In this document: in pieces, positions 1-10,084 of the stretch
Numbering within the stretch: position 1 is the first letter of the stretch
Layout: each line of letters opens with the position of its first letter
NCBI GenBank assembly: GCA_007125075.1
Contig: SLDX01000057.1
Location: forward strand, 1-52,499
From: Desulfonatronospira sp.
GTDB lineage: Bacteria; Desulfobacterota; Desulfovibrionia; Desulfovibrionales; Desulfonatronovibrionaceae
DNA length: 52,499 bases
Reading direction: 5' to 3'
The notes under the pieces: model-generated
Database searches by the model: none
Told to the model about the DNA's origin: nothing
Seen by the model: only the letters and a program-made list of their open reading frames with translations
Position numbers and translations under genes: made by a program

Positions 1-109
1 CCTGTATAAAAGAAAGGCTGATCCTGGTTTCTTCCTGAATCTTTTTCAGGCTCAGGCCCTTGGCTTCTCTTGCTTCACGCAGCTGCTGTCCTAATTCGCG
101 CATTTCCAT
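1..109 (-). CDS. RodZ-like helix-turn-helix protein, N-terminal part
   Basis: The gene runs off the left edge; only its first 36 codons are present. The visible residues read as MEMRELGQQLREAREAKG followed by LSLKKIQEETRISLSFIQ, the first helices of the XRE-type HTH domain that opens RodZ and related cytoskeletal membrane proteins. The ATG at 109-107 is preceded by GGGAG at suitable spacing; a second ATG at 103 is possible. It lies 24 bases after the SurA-like gene on the same strand, so it probably ends that transcription unit. RodZ anchors MreB in rod-shaped cells, but the transmembrane and periplasmic parts are outside the window, so the name rests on the HTH start alone. Confidence 0.6.
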   Translation of the reverse strand, partial: MEMRELGQQLREAREAKGLSLKKIQEETRISLSFIQ

Positions 110-133
110 AATTTCTCCCAGTGAGTGAGGAAT

Positions 134-1072
134 CTAGTAGCGGATACTAATAACCGCCCTGTCCCGCAAACCTTGGATATATTCTTCATACCTTTGATCG
201 AGTTTGTCTTCAAACAATTTATTCCGGATCTCCTCCTGAACTTCTTCCAGGGGAATATTGCCGGAGGATAGAATTTCTCTGACCTGGAGAAGTACACCGC
301 CGCCGCGCATGGCAAAAGGTTCGCTGATTTCTCCGGCCTCCAGGTTCTTAAGGGCTTCATGCCATTCCGGAGCCAGCCGGTTCCAGCGCACAAGGCCCAT
401 ATCTCCACCGTCCTGTGCTGCAGGCCCCTGGGAATACTTCTTGGCTGCTTCTTCAAAAGAATATTCACCGTTTTTTATCTGATCAAGCAAACGAACTGCT
501 TCATCATACTCTAAAAGCACAATCGCCTGCAGACGAACTTTTTTCTCTCTTTGATATTGGCTCTGATTCTTTTCATAAAAAGCCTTGATTTCATCCTGAG
601 TAACCACTGTCTTGCGTCTGACCATCAAGCCCAATACTCTCTGTCTGAGCAGAGAATCCCGAACCTGCTGCCTGAAATCCTGTATATCCATGCCCTGTCT
701 GCGCAGATGTTCTTCGAACTGCTGTTCGTTCATGTTATTGCCTTCCCGGACTTGCTGGATATGATCACTTATTTCACGGCTGCTGACTTCAATGCGATAT
801 CTTCCTGCTTCCTGGCGCATGAGGATATCATTGATCATCTGTTCAAGAACATGTTTTTTGGTTTCCATTTGCTGATCAGGAAGAAGATCGTCCAGATCAA
901 TATCGTCGAAAAGACCCAGGAACATCTCCACCCTGTTCTGCAGCTCAAAAAGGGTAATGCTTTCTCCGTTGACATGAGCCACAATTCTGTTCACCGTTGT
1001 ACGGGACTCAGCCTGGTATAAAGGAAAGATAAAGCAGACAGCAATTATTGATATTATAACTTTTCTGAGCAT
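134..1072 (-). CDS. SurA-like periplasmic peptidyl-prolyl isomerase
   Basis: A 312-residue exported foldase. Residues 1-22 form a signal peptide (basic start, hydrophobic core, cleavage near QAES). Residues about 27-165 are a SurA N-terminal chaperone domain beginning IVAHVNGESIT, and residues about 178-268 form a PpiC/parvulin rotamase domain (ALKNLEAGEISEPFAMRGG). Members help outer-membrane proteins fold in the periplasm. E. coli SurA has two parvulin domains and about 430 residues; this protein has one, as is common in deltaproteobacteria. Its ATG lies 2 bases after the stop of the upstream lipoprotein gene and has no clear ribosome site, so translation is probably coupled. Confidence 0.88.
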   Translation of the reverse strand: MLRKVIISIIAVCFIFPLYQAESRTTVNRIVAHVNGESITLFELQNRVEMFLGLFDDIDLDDLLPDQQMETKKHVLEQMINDILMRQEAGRYRIEVSSREISDHIQQVREGNNMNEQQFEEHLRRQGMDIQDFRQQVRDSLLRQRVLGLMVRRKTVVTQDEIKAFYEKNQSQYQREKKVRLQAIVLLEYDEAVRLLDQIKNGEYSFEEAAKKYSQGPAAQDGGDMGLVRWNRLAPEWHEALKNLEAGEISEPFAMRGGGVLLQVREILSSGNIPLEEVQEEIRNKLFEDKLDQRYEEYIQGLRDRAVISIRY

Positions 1073-1074
1073 GA

Positions 1075-2025
1075 CTAATAATTGGTTATTATTTTTAACA
1101 GGTTATGGTTGATTTCTATTCTTGAAGCAGCCACGGTTTCCTCAAGCCAAAGATCAAAGGCTTTCTCAACTTTTTCTTCTCTCAGCCTGTCTTCAATAAT
1201 TTCATAAACCCGGTGGGGCTTGAGCAGCTTGCCTTCTTTTCGCTCCAACAGGTAAAGCGAGTAAAAAGAATTTGTTGCCTTGTCGTTCTTTACCCGGCTT
1301 AACTCTCCAGGCTGCAAAAGCTTCAAGTCCCCGGCCAGGCTGTAGGGCAGTTGATCAGCGCGCATCTCATAACTGCTGATGCACACTTTAAAATTTTTGT
1401 CCGTAACCTTGGCCAGATCCTGATTTTTCTCCAAAAAAATCAGCGCCTCCTCCAGGTTTTTTTCCTCAATGGAAGAAAGATAAGCAAAAACTATCCGGTC
1501 GGGAACGTAAAATTCTTCAATATTTTTCCAGTAGTACTGCTCAATCTCATCAACATCCACTCTGACTTCCGGTGCCAGAAATTCTCTGGTGAATTTATCC
1601 CGGATCAGCTTCTGTCTTACCTGCTTCCTCCAAAAATTAAGGTCAATATATTCCTCAATGAGCATTTTTTCAAATTCGTCTTCCGGGTAGTCCATGCGGA
1701 CTTTTTGCTCTTTCCGGGCAACTTCATTCTCATCAATGTTCATTCCTCTGGCCTGCATTTCCTGGGAAACAAGTGCGTGGACAACCAGATTCAAAAGAAT
1801 CTCAGCATATGAGGATTCAATCTCCTGCAGGCTCTGCGGAAAATTCTGCTGCCATCTGAAATATTGTGCATCATGCCCTGCTTTCACATCTTCCAGGTAT
1901 ATGGGTTCACCGTTCACCCGGGCAACCACACTTTCCCTGGACGAGTCTGAAGCACAGCTGAGGAGCATGAGCAAAAGAACCGGAAAAAATAAATACAGCG
2001 TATGGATAGCAGTTCTGTATGACAT
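1075..2025 (-). CDS. SurA-like lipoprotein foldase
   Basis: A 316-residue lipoprotein. The lipobox LLSC ends a hydrophobic signal, with the acylated cysteine at residue 24. The following VVARVNGEPIYLEDV matches the start of SurA-type chaperone domains, and the C-terminal half resembles a divergent PpiC domain without an obvious full set of active-site residues. It sits between mfd (6 bases upstream) and the second SurA-like gene (2 bases downstream), so the two foldases are probably co-made. It may act mainly as a membrane-tethered chaperone rather than an isomerase; that split of roles is inferred. Confidence 0.75.
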   Translation of the reverse strand: MSYRTAIHTLYLFFPVLLLMLLSCASDSSRESVVARVNGEPIYLEDVKAGHDAQYFRWQQNFPQSLQEIESSYAEILLNLVVHALVSQEMQARGMNIDENEVARKEQKVRMDYPEDEFEKMLIEEYIDLNFWRKQVRQKLIRDKFTREFLAPEVRVDVDEIEQYYWKNIEEFYVPDRIVFAYLSSIEEKNLEEALIFLEKNQDLAKVTDKNFKVCISSYEMRADQLPYSLAGDLKLLQPGELSRVKNDKATNSFYSLYLLERKEGKLLKPHRVYEIIEDRLREEKVEKAFDLWLEETVAASRIEINHNLLKIITNY

Positions 2026-2031
2026 GGGCTT

Positions 2032-5000
2032 TCAGGATCTGAGGTGGCTGCTTAAGTCTTCCACCACTTTCTGCAAGCTTTGTAATCGCAGATTAATAGA
2101 TGGATTATCAGGCAAACGCAACTCCAATTTAGCCGGCGGGTTCATTCTGGCAACTTCTTTGTTTTTCTCGATCCATCCAACAAGTTTTTCAGGGCTGATA
2201 AAATCGATCTGATTGCTCCATTCAATATTCAGCTTGTTCTCCATAAAATTTACCCTTTCCGGCGCCAAGACCTTAAGAATATGCTTTATTTTCAGCACCA
2301 GAATGAAATTTTTCAATTCATCAGGCAAATTTCCAAAGCGGTCCTTTATTTCTTGGACAGTCTGCTCGTAATCTTCAGATCTGGCGCAAGCTGAAAACAT
2401 CCGGTAATACCTTAACCTTTCTGCGGGATCAGGAATATAGTCTTCGGGAATGTGTGCTGAGAATCCAATATTTATCTCCACATCCCGGTGTTGGAAGCCG
2501 GTTTCGCCTTTAAGCTTTCCTACTTCCTCCTGCATCATCTCCAAAAAAAGCTCAAGACCAACCTTGCCTACCTGCCCTGATTGAACTTCACCAAGAATAT
2601 TTCCCGCTCCTCTTAACCTCAGATCCTCCATGGCCACCTGAAAACCTGCTCCCAGATAATCCATATCCAAAATTATCTGGAGACGTTTCCTGGTCTGCTC
2701 AGTCAATTCTTTCACAGAGGGAATGATAAAATAGGCGTAAGCCTGTTCATCGGATCTGCCGACTCTGCCTCTCAGCTGATACAGCTGCCCCAGGCCGAAC
2801 ATCTGGGCCTGATCAACTATCAGGGTATTGGCCCGGGGAAAATCGAGTCCTGATTCAATGATCGCAGTGCATACCAGGATATCGATTTCATGGTGCCAGA
2901 ACCTGTGCATGGTCTCTTCAAGAATTCTTTCCGGCATCTGTCCGTGAGCCTTGGCCACTCTGGCCTCCGGCATCAACTCCCGGACGTATTCAAGGACATT
3001 GTCCAAGCCTTTGACCCGGTTGTATACCCAAAAGACCTGGCCTTTGCGTTCAAGCTCCCTGCGCATGGCCTGCTGGAGAAATTTATCGTCTCTTTCTATC
3101 AGAGAACTTTCCACAGGCTTGCGGTCCATGGGCGGCGATTCAATGACGCTGAGCGTCCTGATCCCGGACAATGACAGCTGCAGGGTTCTGGGGATGGGTG
3201 TTGCTGTCAGAGTGAGCACATCAACATTTTGTCTTAACTGCTTGATTTTTTCCTTGTGTCTGACCCCGAAACGCTGTTCCTCATCAAGTATCAGCAGTGA
3301 AAGTCTGGGTAAAACCACATCCTTGGACAAAAGCCTGTGCGTGCCGATCAAAATATCCACTTCGCCCCTTCTGGCTGCTTCGAGTATGGTTTTTTGCCTG
3401 TTGCGAGGAACGAAACGGCTGAGCATGCGGACATTTACCGAAAAATCCTGCATGCGCTGCAAAAAATTCTGATAATGCTGTTCAGCAAGAACCGTTGTCG
3501 GGCAAAGCAGAGCTACCTGCTTACCGTCCTGCACAGCCCTGAAGGCTGCACGCATGGCCACTTCTGTCTTGCCGAATCCTACATCACCGCATATCAGCCG
3601 GTCCATGGGCTCATCCAGTTCCATGTCCAGCATGACTTCTTTAATGGCCTGCTCCTGATCCGAAGTTTCCTCAAAGCCGAAAGTGTTTGCGAATTCCTGA
3701 TAAAATTCCTCCAGAGGACTGTATTTATAGCCTTTGATCACTTTACGCTGGGCATACATGTCAACCAGATCCTTGGCGATTTTTTTAATTGCCTGGCGGA
3801 CCCTGCTCTTGGTTTTTGCCCATCCGGCACCTCCGAGCTTGTCCAAAGCAGGATGCACCCCTTCCGGACCTTTAAATTTCTGTACCAGGCTGAACCGGTC
3901 TACCGGAACATAAAGCTTGTCATCATTGGCGTAGTAGATAAGAAGATAATCATTGGCTGAGGTATCTGTGTTGATCCTTTCAAGACCACCGAAGCGCCCT
4001 AGACCGTAATCCCTGTGTACCAGCAGTTCTCCGCTGCTTATGTCCTCTACTCTGGAGATGCCTGCAAACTTTTTTGAAGCTGATACAATTTTTTCTCTTT
4101 TCCCGGGCTGCAACACATCTTCTCCAAGAAGATAGACATGATTCCAGTTCATGTGCATCCCTTTTTCCAGTCCGGAAACCAGAGCGTATAAGCCTTTGCG
4201 GTCAGCATCATACGCAGTGCTTGGCTTGATTCCCTCCTTTTCAATAAGGTCCAGAAATCTGTTTCTGGATTTGACGGTATTAAAGGCCAGAACTGTCTGA
4301 TTGGCGCTTCTTTGCCATTCCTGGAGGGCCTGTACCAGAGTAGGCCAGGGACGACGATTGTCCTGAGGTTTCCAGAAAATATCTGAAAATGAATTTATTT
4401 CTTTTTCATCAAGATCATAACCTTGATTTTTCTGGCCCATAACAAGTTTTTCAAATATTATCTGTCTTTTGTCCTGTACCAGGGACCTGAATCTGGAAGC
4501 GGGCTGAACAATGAATTTTTCAGGATAGTCTGCATCATCCGCCTGTTGTTTCAGCTTCCATTCACCTTCTTCCAGTGAAGTTCTCAAGCGGGAGGGGTCA
4601 ACCAGCATGTAGTATGCGTCCTGAGGAAGAAAATCAGCCATTCTGCCGGGCTGGTCATAAAATAGTCCGGGCGGATAATCATTAATGTTTTCTAAAAGAT
4701 TTTTTTCCAATTGCTGGCGTCTGCTGGCGGAGATTTCTCCAATGGACTTCAGGTGATCAGCTTTTTTCTCGGCTGCATCCACCAATTCTTTTTCTCCAAT
4801 GCAGAGAGTTGACGGGAGGATGAGACAATGATCAAGATTTTGAATGGATCTTTGTGAAAGTGGTTCAAATGTCCTTATGCTTTCCAGTTTATCTCCGAAA
4901 AATTCCATGCGTATCGGGTGCTGATAACCTGGCGGAAAAATATCAAGGATGTCCCCGCGCAAAGAAGTTTCCCCTTGCGCGGTTACTGTAAAGGCCCTGG

Positions 5001-5466
5001 AATAGCCCCAGGCGGCAAGCTTATCCAGAATGAATTCAGGATCGATTTCTTCTCCGGGATAGAGCAGCAAAAAGGCATCCCGGACTAGACGCACAGGCGG
5101 CAGATAATGCAGCAGCGATTCAGCATTAATGACACTGACGGTTGCCCTGTTATGTACTAGTCCGAATAAACAGGTCCACAGTTCAGCCCACACCTGTCTT
5201 TTTTGACGATTGGGGGAAGGCGCGAAATAACAGGAAGACTCCCAGAAATTTTCATTCTGCTTAACTTTGCGGGTAAAAAGATCCGCGAGCAGAGAGTACT
5301 GTACAAAGTCCGCGTTAGGAGGCAGTACCATGACCACATCATGTCCGTTTCTGCGCAGGAATTCCGCGAGATAGACTTGAGTGGCCGGCCCTGATTTATG
5401 AATATGGATATGTTTATGAGCGACTAGGCTCAGGATTTCTTTTTTTAAACTTGTGTCAATTAACAA
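2032..5466 (-). CDS. mfd: Transcription-repair coupling factor Mfd
   Basis: A 1144-residue protein, close to the 1148 of E. coli Mfd. It removes RNA polymerase stalled at DNA damage and recruits UvrA. Visible domains in order are a UvrB-like N-terminal half, the RNA-polymerase interaction (CarD-like) domain near residues 475-560 (GELLVHRDYGLGRFGGLE), and the SF2 translocase with Walker A GDVGFGKTE, the DEEQ box in LILDEEQRFG, TATPIPRT and a C-terminal TRCF domain. The start codon is TTG at 5466; no ATG lies near the conserved N-terminus, and the upstream purine stretch is only a modest ribosome site. It heads the minus-strand run with the two SurA-like genes. Confidence 0.97.
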   Translation of the reverse strand: MLIDTSLKKEILSLVAHKHIHIHKSGPATQVYLAEFLRRNGHDVVMVLPPNADFVQYSLLADLFTRKVKQNENFWESSCYFAPSPNRQKRQVWAELWTCLFGLVHNRATVSVINAESLLHYLPPVRLVRDAFLLLYPGEEIDPEFILDKLAAWGYSRAFTVTAQGETSLRGDILDIFPPGYQHPIRMEFFGDKLESIRTFEPLSQRSIQNLDHCLILPSTLCIGEKELVDAAEKKADHLKSIGEISASRRQQLEKNLLENINDYPPGLFYDQPGRMADFLPQDAYYMLVDPSRLRTSLEEGEWKLKQQADDADYPEKFIVQPASRFRSLVQDKRQIIFEKLVMGQKNQGYDLDEKEINSFSDIFWKPQDNRRPWPTLVQALQEWQRSANQTVLAFNTVKSRNRFLDLIEKEGIKPSTAYDADRKGLYALVSGLEKGMHMNWNHVYLLGEDVLQPGKREKIVSASKKFAGISRVEDISSGELLVHRDYGLGRFGGLERINTDTSANDYLLIYYANDDKLYVPVDRFSLVQKFKGPEGVHPALDKLGGAGWAKTKSRVRQAIKKIAKDLVDMYAQRKVIKGYKYSPLEEFYQEFANTFGFEETSDQEQAIKEVMLDMELDEPMDRLICGDVGFGKTEVAMRAAFRAVQDGKQVALLCPTTVLAEQHYQNFLQRMQDFSVNVRMLSRFVPRNRQKTILEAARRGEVDILIGTHRLLSKDVVLPRLSLLILDEEQRFGVRHKEKIKQLRQNVDVLTLTATPIPRTLQLSLSGIRTLSVIESPPMDRKPVESSLIERDDKFLQQAMRRELERKGQVFWVYNRVKGLDNVLEYVRELMPEARVAKAHGQMPERILEETMHRFWHHEIDILVCTAIIESGLDFPRANTLIVDQAQMFGLGQLYQLRGRVGRSDEQAYAYFIIPSVKELTEQTRKRLQIILDMDYLGAGFQVAMEDLRLRGAGNILGEVQSGQVGKVGLELFLEMMQEEVGKLKGETGFQHRDVEINIGFSAHIPEDYIPDPAERLRYYRMFSACARSEDYEQTVQEIKDRFGNLPDELKNFILVLKIKHILKVLAPERVNFMENKLNIEWSNQIDFISPEKLVGWIEKNKEVARMNPPAKLELRLPDNPSINLRLQSLQKVVEDLSSHLRS

Positions 5467-6128
5467 TACAGATCTTTCTTTCTACTGGGTTAAACGTTTT
5501 TTTGCCCTGCTGGACATCTTGATCTCAAGAACGGTACTTACTTAAAATACATGGCTTAGAGCTGTCCAGAGGAAAATGGCCATAGTCAGCCGGATATTAT
5601 AAACCGGCCCGAAAGTCTGGACTGCCGGGAAATGTAATCACTGTCAAACCGGCAATCAACAGGCTGCCTGAGTTTTTATCATAATAGATATAATATTGTC
5701 ATCAGCTAATTTTTGTTTAGTCCAAAATCAGAAATGTTTTGAGTTCTTTAAAAATTTTTCACGGGTTTATGAGTTCGAAAATGAAGGTCGACATGAGTCC
5801 ATAGACTCATGTCAGAGCAGATTTTTTTAGTCTGAAATAACAAGCCCACTGTCAAAATCCAAGCAGTTATTGGTATTTTTTTTCTTATGCCTGGAGAACA
5901 TGTATATATTCCGGAAAGTCGTGCCTGGTTCAATGCTGCTGTAAATTTATTAATTTACTGGTTTAAGAATAAAAATTCCAATCAAATTAATAACATGATT
6001 TTATTTTTTTAAGCAGCAAAAAACATTGCCAAAGCAAATACTTGTGGTTACTATTCAGGAAAACATCGAAAGTTAAGCTGATGTTCTTTGTTTAACTTAA
6101 ATAATGCACGGGGAGGATACATTAAATA
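5467..6128. other. Intergenic region between mfd and the small orphan gene
   Basis: About 660 AT-rich bases with no convincing gene. A 61-codon minus-strand frame at 5748-5933 has no ribosome site or recognisable domain and was not called. The main structure is a perfect hairpin at 5790-5813, listed separately. Promoters for mfd (leftwards) and the small gene (rightwards) should lie here but none was convincing by eye. Confidence 0.6.
5790..5813. repeat. Perfect 10-bp inverted repeat with 4-base loop
   Basis: The arm GACATGAGTC at 5790-5799 pairs with GACTCATGTC at 5804-5813 across the loop CATA. A run of seven T begins about six bases after the right arm, so on the plus strand it could be a weak intrinsic terminator, but the offset is unusual and no gene ends just before it. 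A regulator site is the alternative. Confidence 0.5.
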
Positions 6129-6347
6129 ATGGCTTATTTTTTACGCAACCCGGACAATTATTCTCTGGAAGAGCAAATCAAGATCCTGGGCAACGAAGAA
6201 CTTCTGGATTTTTGGGAGGAAAGTCAATTTTTGGAAAAATACTCTGCTGATGAGGAAATCCATTTTAAAATATCAGGATTAAGAATCAATTATGAAGAAG
6301 TAATTCTTAAAGAACTGCAAATTAGAAGCAGTATGAAGATGCTTTAA
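6129..6347 (+). CDS. Small hypothetical protein, 72 aa
   Basis: I do not recognise this family. The 72-residue product is acidic in its first half (LEEQIKILGNEELLDFWEES) and looks helical, with no cysteines, signal peptide or membrane segment. GGGGAGG at 6110-6116 lies 12 bases before the ATG and an in-frame TAA lies just upstream, which fixes the start. A strong bidirectional terminator follows at 6448-6485, about 100 bases after the stop, and supports a real transcript. It stands alone between mfd (opposite strand) and a convergent RRM gene. Confidence 0.6.
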   Translation: MAYFLRNPDNYSLEEQIKILGNEELLDFWEESQFLEKYSADEEIHFKISGLRINYEEVILKELQIRSSMKML

Positions 6348-6447
6348 TTAATTCATTTTTTATATATATAATAATTAATAATAGTTTATTCTATTTATAT
6401 TTCAGGTTTGCTTATTAATTTATTTGTTTTTCTCTGAATGCTTTAAC

Positions 6448-6485
6448 AAAAAAACCATCCCGATTTATTTCAGGATGGTTTTTTT
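6448..6485. terminator. Bidirectional rho-independent terminator
   Basis: Seven A followed by CCATCC (6448-6460) pairs with GGATGG followed by seven T (6473-6485) around a 12-base loop. The A and T tracts serve both strands. It separates the plus-strand small gene from the convergent RRM gene that ends at 6507. Confidence 0.9.
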
Positions 6486-6506
6486 GTTTTTTAAAAATAA
6501 TTGGAG

Positions 6507-6761
6507 TTAGAAGCGGGATTCACGTTTAGGCTTGGCTACGTTGACCTTGATATTGCGCCCGTCAATATCTTTGCCGTTTAAATTCTGAATTGCTTCTTCC
6601 GCACCACTTTCCATTTCCACAAATCCAAAACCACGGGAACGGCCGGTTTCGCGGTCTTCAATGATCTTTACTGAAGCCACCTCTCCGAATTCTGCAAACA
6701 TGCTGCGGAGTTGGTCCTCAGTAGTGCTCCAAGGCAGGTTGCCCACGTACAGATTGGTCAT
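6507..6761 (-). CDS. RRM-domain RNA-binding protein (copy 1)
   Basis: An 84-residue protein that is a single RNA recognition motif. RNP2 reads LYVGNL at residues 4-9 and RNP1 reads RGFGFVEM near residues 43-50, with the aromatic residues that stack on RNA. The lysine/arginine tail KPKRESR is typical of small bacterial glycine-poor RRM proteins, which bind RNA and are often stress- or cold-related. AGGAG lies 7 bases before the ATG. A terminator sits just after the stop. A close paralogue of identical length lies at 35845-36099. Confidence 0.93.
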   Translation of the reverse strand: MTNLYVGNLPWSTTEDQLRSMFAEFGEVASVKIIEDRETGRSRGFGFVEMESGAEEAIQNLNGKDIDGRNIKVNVAKPKRESRF

Positions 6762-6898
6762 AAAAACGCTCCTGAAAATTAAATAAAAAGATCATCAGTC
6801 CAGACCGCTCCGTTCAAGCCTGTAAACAAAAAACTGATGAAAACCGATAATATTTTATTATCTGAACAATAAAAACGCAAGAATTATTTTCATAAAGT

Positions 6899-9385
6899 TT
6901 ATTTTTTGTTTATTGATTCATTCTTAAAAAAACGCAGGCGTAAGGCATTAGAAACCACTGATACAGAACTGAGCGCCATGGCCGCACCCGCGAACATGGG
7001 ACTCAGGGTGGGCCCGCCGAAAAGTTTGAGAAAACCCGCTGCTACCGGAAGCCCGATGACATTGTAGATAAATGCCCAGAAAAGATTCTGCCTGATGTTT
7101 CTGACAGTGGCCCGGCTGAGACCCAGCGCGGTGAGCACTCCTTCAAGGCTGTCCTTCATAAGCACTATGTCTCCGGATTCAATGGCAACATCGATACCAG
7201 TGCCCATGGAGATGCCGACATCTGCAGCAGTAAGGGCAGGCGCGTCATTGATGCCATCGCCGACCATGGCTACTTTGTAGCCCTGCTGCTGATATTTCTC
7301 CACTTCCCTGGCCTTATATTCAGGCAGCACCTGAGCTCTGACCTCCTCTATACCTGCCTGTTCGGCTATCGCCCCGGCAGTGGTTTCATTGTCTCCGGTG
7401 AGCATGACTACCTGAATGCCTTGTGCTTTCAATGTTTGAACAATTTCTGGAACTTCCGGGCGCAACTGATCGGCCAGTCCGAAAACTGCAACTATGCTGT
7501 CGTCCACTGCAGCCAGGAGAGGAGTTTTTCCCTGCCTGCTCAGGTCCTGTTTCAGCTCGTCCAGCTTGAGCTTCTGAACTTTTTGCGGCATGAGCTCCTG
7601 AAACCAGGAAAAACTGCCTACAGCGATTTCATGACCGTCTTTGAATGCCTTGACCCCTTTTCCGGGAAAGGAGTTGAATTTATCAGGATAAGTTAAAGAT
7701 TTTGTTTCTTTTTTCAGACCTTCAACCATTGCTCTGGCCAGAGGATGTTCTGAATTATCCTCAACTCCGCCCAGAAGAGAAAGTATGTATTCCCGCTCAA
7801 GGTTGTAATCCAGAAGTATAATATCTGTAAGTTCGGGCTTTCCTCTGGTCAGGGTCCCTGTTTTGTCAAAAATAACCACCTGAATACTTTTGGCTGCTTC
7901 CAGCACCTCTCCGCCCTTGATCAGAACGCCCAGTTGAGCTCCCCTTCCGGTGCCGACCATGATGGCGGTCGGAGTAGCCAGGCCCAGGGCGCAGGGACAG
8001 GCAATGACCAGAACCGCAACAAATATGCGTAAGGCAAAGGTAAATTCGCTTTCTCCAAGAAAAAACCAGCCAAGGCCTGAAGCAAAAGCAAAGACAATAA
8101 CCACGGGAACAAAATAAAGACTCACCCGGTCAACCATGGAGGCAATTGGGGCTTTTACTCCCTGGGCTTCCTGAATCATGGATATAATGCGGGCCAGTGC
8201 TGTTTCCGAACCCAACCTGTCTGCTCTGAACCTTACGCTTCCCGTGGTATTCAAGGTTCCCTCATAAACCTTATCTCCTGGAACCTTGCTCTTGGGAATA
8301 CTTTCTCCGGTAAGCATGGATTCGTCCACTGATGAAGATCCCTTGACAACTTCCCCATCGACAGCGATTCTTTCTCCGGGACGTACGATTATTATGTCTC
8401 CCTTCTGGATATCCTCAACAGGCACAGTCTTCTGCCCTTCCCTGCCTTCTATGACAGCTGTCTCAGGACGCAGCTTTATCAGTTGCTTGATTGCATCCGA
8501 GGTTCTGGACTTGGCCCTTTGTTCCAGAAATTTACCCAGTGAAACCAGCGCGATAATAACTGCCGCGGACTCAAAATACAGATCCATGGCTCGTTCAAAC
8601 GGACTGTGATCCAAAGCGATTTCAGCCAGATTCCAGGTGCTGTAGACCACAGCCGCTCCTGTACCAATGGCGATGAGTGAATCCATGTTCGGAGCCAGGT
8701 TATAAAGGTTTCGAAATCCGTTGATATAAAAATGACGTCCCGACCATAAGATAGGCAATGTCAGCAGAAACTGAGTCAGGGCAAAATTCAGCGGGTTCAC
8801 GTGAGGGTTTATGATCTCCGGCAATACCAGACCCAGCATCTCCCCCATGGAGACGACAAGCACGGGCAGGGCAAAGATCATAGCCACAATGGTCTTCTGA
8901 CGCAATTGGCGCAGCCTTTCCGCTAGTTCGCGGTCAAATTCCTGAACATCCCTGCTGCCTGCTTCCAGGGAAAATCCAATTTTTTCCGTCTCTTTGGCCA
9001 GTTCCTCGAAGCGTATATCCGGATCCATGACTATACGGGCAGTTTCATTGACCAGATTGATTGATACGGACTTTACCCCGGGAACAGCGAGCAAAGTATT
9101 TTCCAGCCTGCGCACGCAGGCTTCACAGGTTAATCCTTTAACCTTGAAATTCCGGGCTTTGAAATACTCCTCTTCAGGGCAGGCACGAAAGCCTGCCTTC
9201 TCCACCGTGCGCAGCACCTCTTCCTGATCCAGATCCTCTGTGGCCAGAACATGCATCTTTTCCGCAAGCAGATTGACCTGGACTTTGCTTACTCCCTTGA
9301 GTCCGGCCACAACTCTCTCCAGCCGGGCAGAACATGCCGCACATGTCATACCTTCAATTTTATATCTTTTTTGGACCTCTGACAT
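6899..9385 (-). CDS. copA: Copper-translocating P-type ATPase CopA
   Basis: An 828-residue P1B-type ATPase that exports Cu(I). It has two N-terminal heavy-metal-associated domains with CAAC at residues 15-18 and CEAC at 87-90, eight membrane segments, the actuator motif TGES, the metal-site motif CPC in VIACPCALG, the phosphorylated DKTGT loop, the HP motif in SEHPLARA and the hinge GDGINDAP. The CPC motif with double HMA domains points to copper or silver rather than zinc. AGGGG precedes the ATG. It stands alone, divergent from pyrR, with no visible CopZ or CueR gene beside it. Confidence 0.96.
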   Translation of the reverse strand: MSEVQKRYKIEGMTCAACSARLERVVAGLKGVSKVQVNLLAEKMHVLATEDLDQEEVLRTVEKAGFRACPEEEYFKARNFKVKGLTCEACVRRLENTLLAVPGVKSVSINLVNETARIVMDPDIRFEELAKETEKIGFSLEAGSRDVQEFDRELAERLRQLRQKTIVAMIFALPVLVVSMGEMLGLVLPEIINPHVNPLNFALTQFLLTLPILWSGRHFYINGFRNLYNLAPNMDSLIAIGTGAAVVYSTWNLAEIALDHSPFERAMDLYFESAAVIIALVSLGKFLEQRAKSRTSDAIKQLIKLRPETAVIEGREGQKTVPVEDIQKGDIIIVRPGERIAVDGEVVKGSSSVDESMLTGESIPKSKVPGDKVYEGTLNTTGSVRFRADRLGSETALARIISMIQEAQGVKAPIASMVDRVSLYFVPVVIVFAFASGLGWFFLGESEFTFALRIFVAVLVIACPCALGLATPTAIMVGTGRGAQLGVLIKGGEVLEAAKSIQVVIFDKTGTLTRGKPELTDIILLDYNLEREYILSLLGGVEDNSEHPLARAMVEGLKKETKSLTYPDKFNSFPGKGVKAFKDGHEIAVGSFSWFQELMPQKVQKLKLDELKQDLSRQGKTPLLAAVDDSIVAVFGLADQLRPEVPEIVQTLKAQGIQVVMLTGDNETTAGAIAEQAGIEEVRAQVLPEYKAREVEKYQQQGYKVAMVGDGINDAPALTAADVGISMGTGIDVAIESGDIVLMKDSLEGVLTALGLSRATVRNIRQNLFWAFIYNVIGLPVAAGFLKLFGGPTLSPMFAGAAMALSSVSVVSNALRLRFFKNESINKK

Positions 9386-9509
9386 ATTTACCCCTGCAAA
9401 AAATACAGCTATAAACAGATTACTTTTTTATAACACAACAGGACAACATATTCCAGAAATTGATCATATCTGGATTCCAGAAGCATTCCCTGATGATCAG
9501 GAGCAAAAA

Positions 9510-10052
9510 ATGACCTCAAAAACCATTCTCAACGCCAAACAGATGCAAAAGACACTGGAAAGGCTTGCTTCCCAGGTATGGGAGCATACCGGTGAAACCG
9601 ACAATCTGGCTCTGATCGGAATTCAGCGCCGCGGAGTGGATCTGGCCTCAAGGCTGAAAAAGATGCTTGAGGACAAGACCGGTCAGGAAATTCTTCTGGG
9701 CAAGCTTGATATTAACCTTTATCGGGATGACTGGACCAACATGACCTCCACGCCGGTAATCAGCAGCACCAAAATAAATTTTCCAGTGGAGGGAAAAAAT
9801 CTTATCCTTGTGGATGATGTTCTATACACAGGACGCACGGTCCGAAGCGCACTGGATGCACTGCTTGATTTTGGTCGGCCGGGGTGTATCAAGCTGCTGG
9901 TCCTCATCGACCGGGGAAATAGAGAACTGCCGATTCATGCTGATTTTGTAGGAAAAAAGATTAATACTTCACCTAAGGAGCAAGTGGATGTTTTGCTGCG
10001 GGAAAGAGATGATGAAGACAGGGTAGTGCTCAAAGAATCCGATCCGGACTGA
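9510..10052 (+). CDS. pyrR: Bifunctional pyrimidine operon regulator / uracil phosphoribosyltransferase PyrR
   Basis: A 180-residue protein. PyrR binds pyr mRNA in many Gram-positive bacteria and has uracil phosphoribosyltransferase activity. The PRPP-binding motif VDDVLYTGRTVR is at residues 101-112, and GIQRRGVDLA near residue 37 and the C-terminal KEQVDVLL block are typical. The open frame extends upstream to 9240, but that part is antisense to copA; the ATG at 9510 preceded by CAGGAG gives the standard start MTSKTILN. No other pyr gene is near, so whether it regulates or only salvages uracil is unknown. Confidence 0.93.
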   Translation: MTSKTILNAKQMQKTLERLASQVWEHTGETDNLALIGIQRRGVDLASRLKKMLEDKTGQEILLGKLDINLYRDDWTNMTSTPVISSTKINFPVEGKNLILVDDVLYTGRTVRSALDALLDFGRPGCIKLLVLIDRGNRELPIHADFVGKKINTSPKEQVDVLLRERDDEDRVVLKESDPD

Positions 10053-10065
10053 TTGTCCGGATCGG
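10039..10065. terminator. GC-rich hairpin between convergent genes
   Basis: An 11-bp perfect stem, CCGATCCGGAC at 10039-10049 with GTCCGGATCGG at 10055-10065, loop TGATT. It covers the pyrR stop codon and lies 20 bases from the end of the convergent FMN dehydrogenase gene. There is no T tract, so termination could be intrinsic but weak, or it may protect mRNA 3' ends. Confidence 0.5.
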
Positions 10066-10084
10066 AGATATGAGATCAAAAGGA

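Noticed and set aside
5748-5933. 61-codon minus-strand frame in the gap after mfd
   Set aside because: No ribosome site and no recognisable domain, and it spans the 5790 hairpin.
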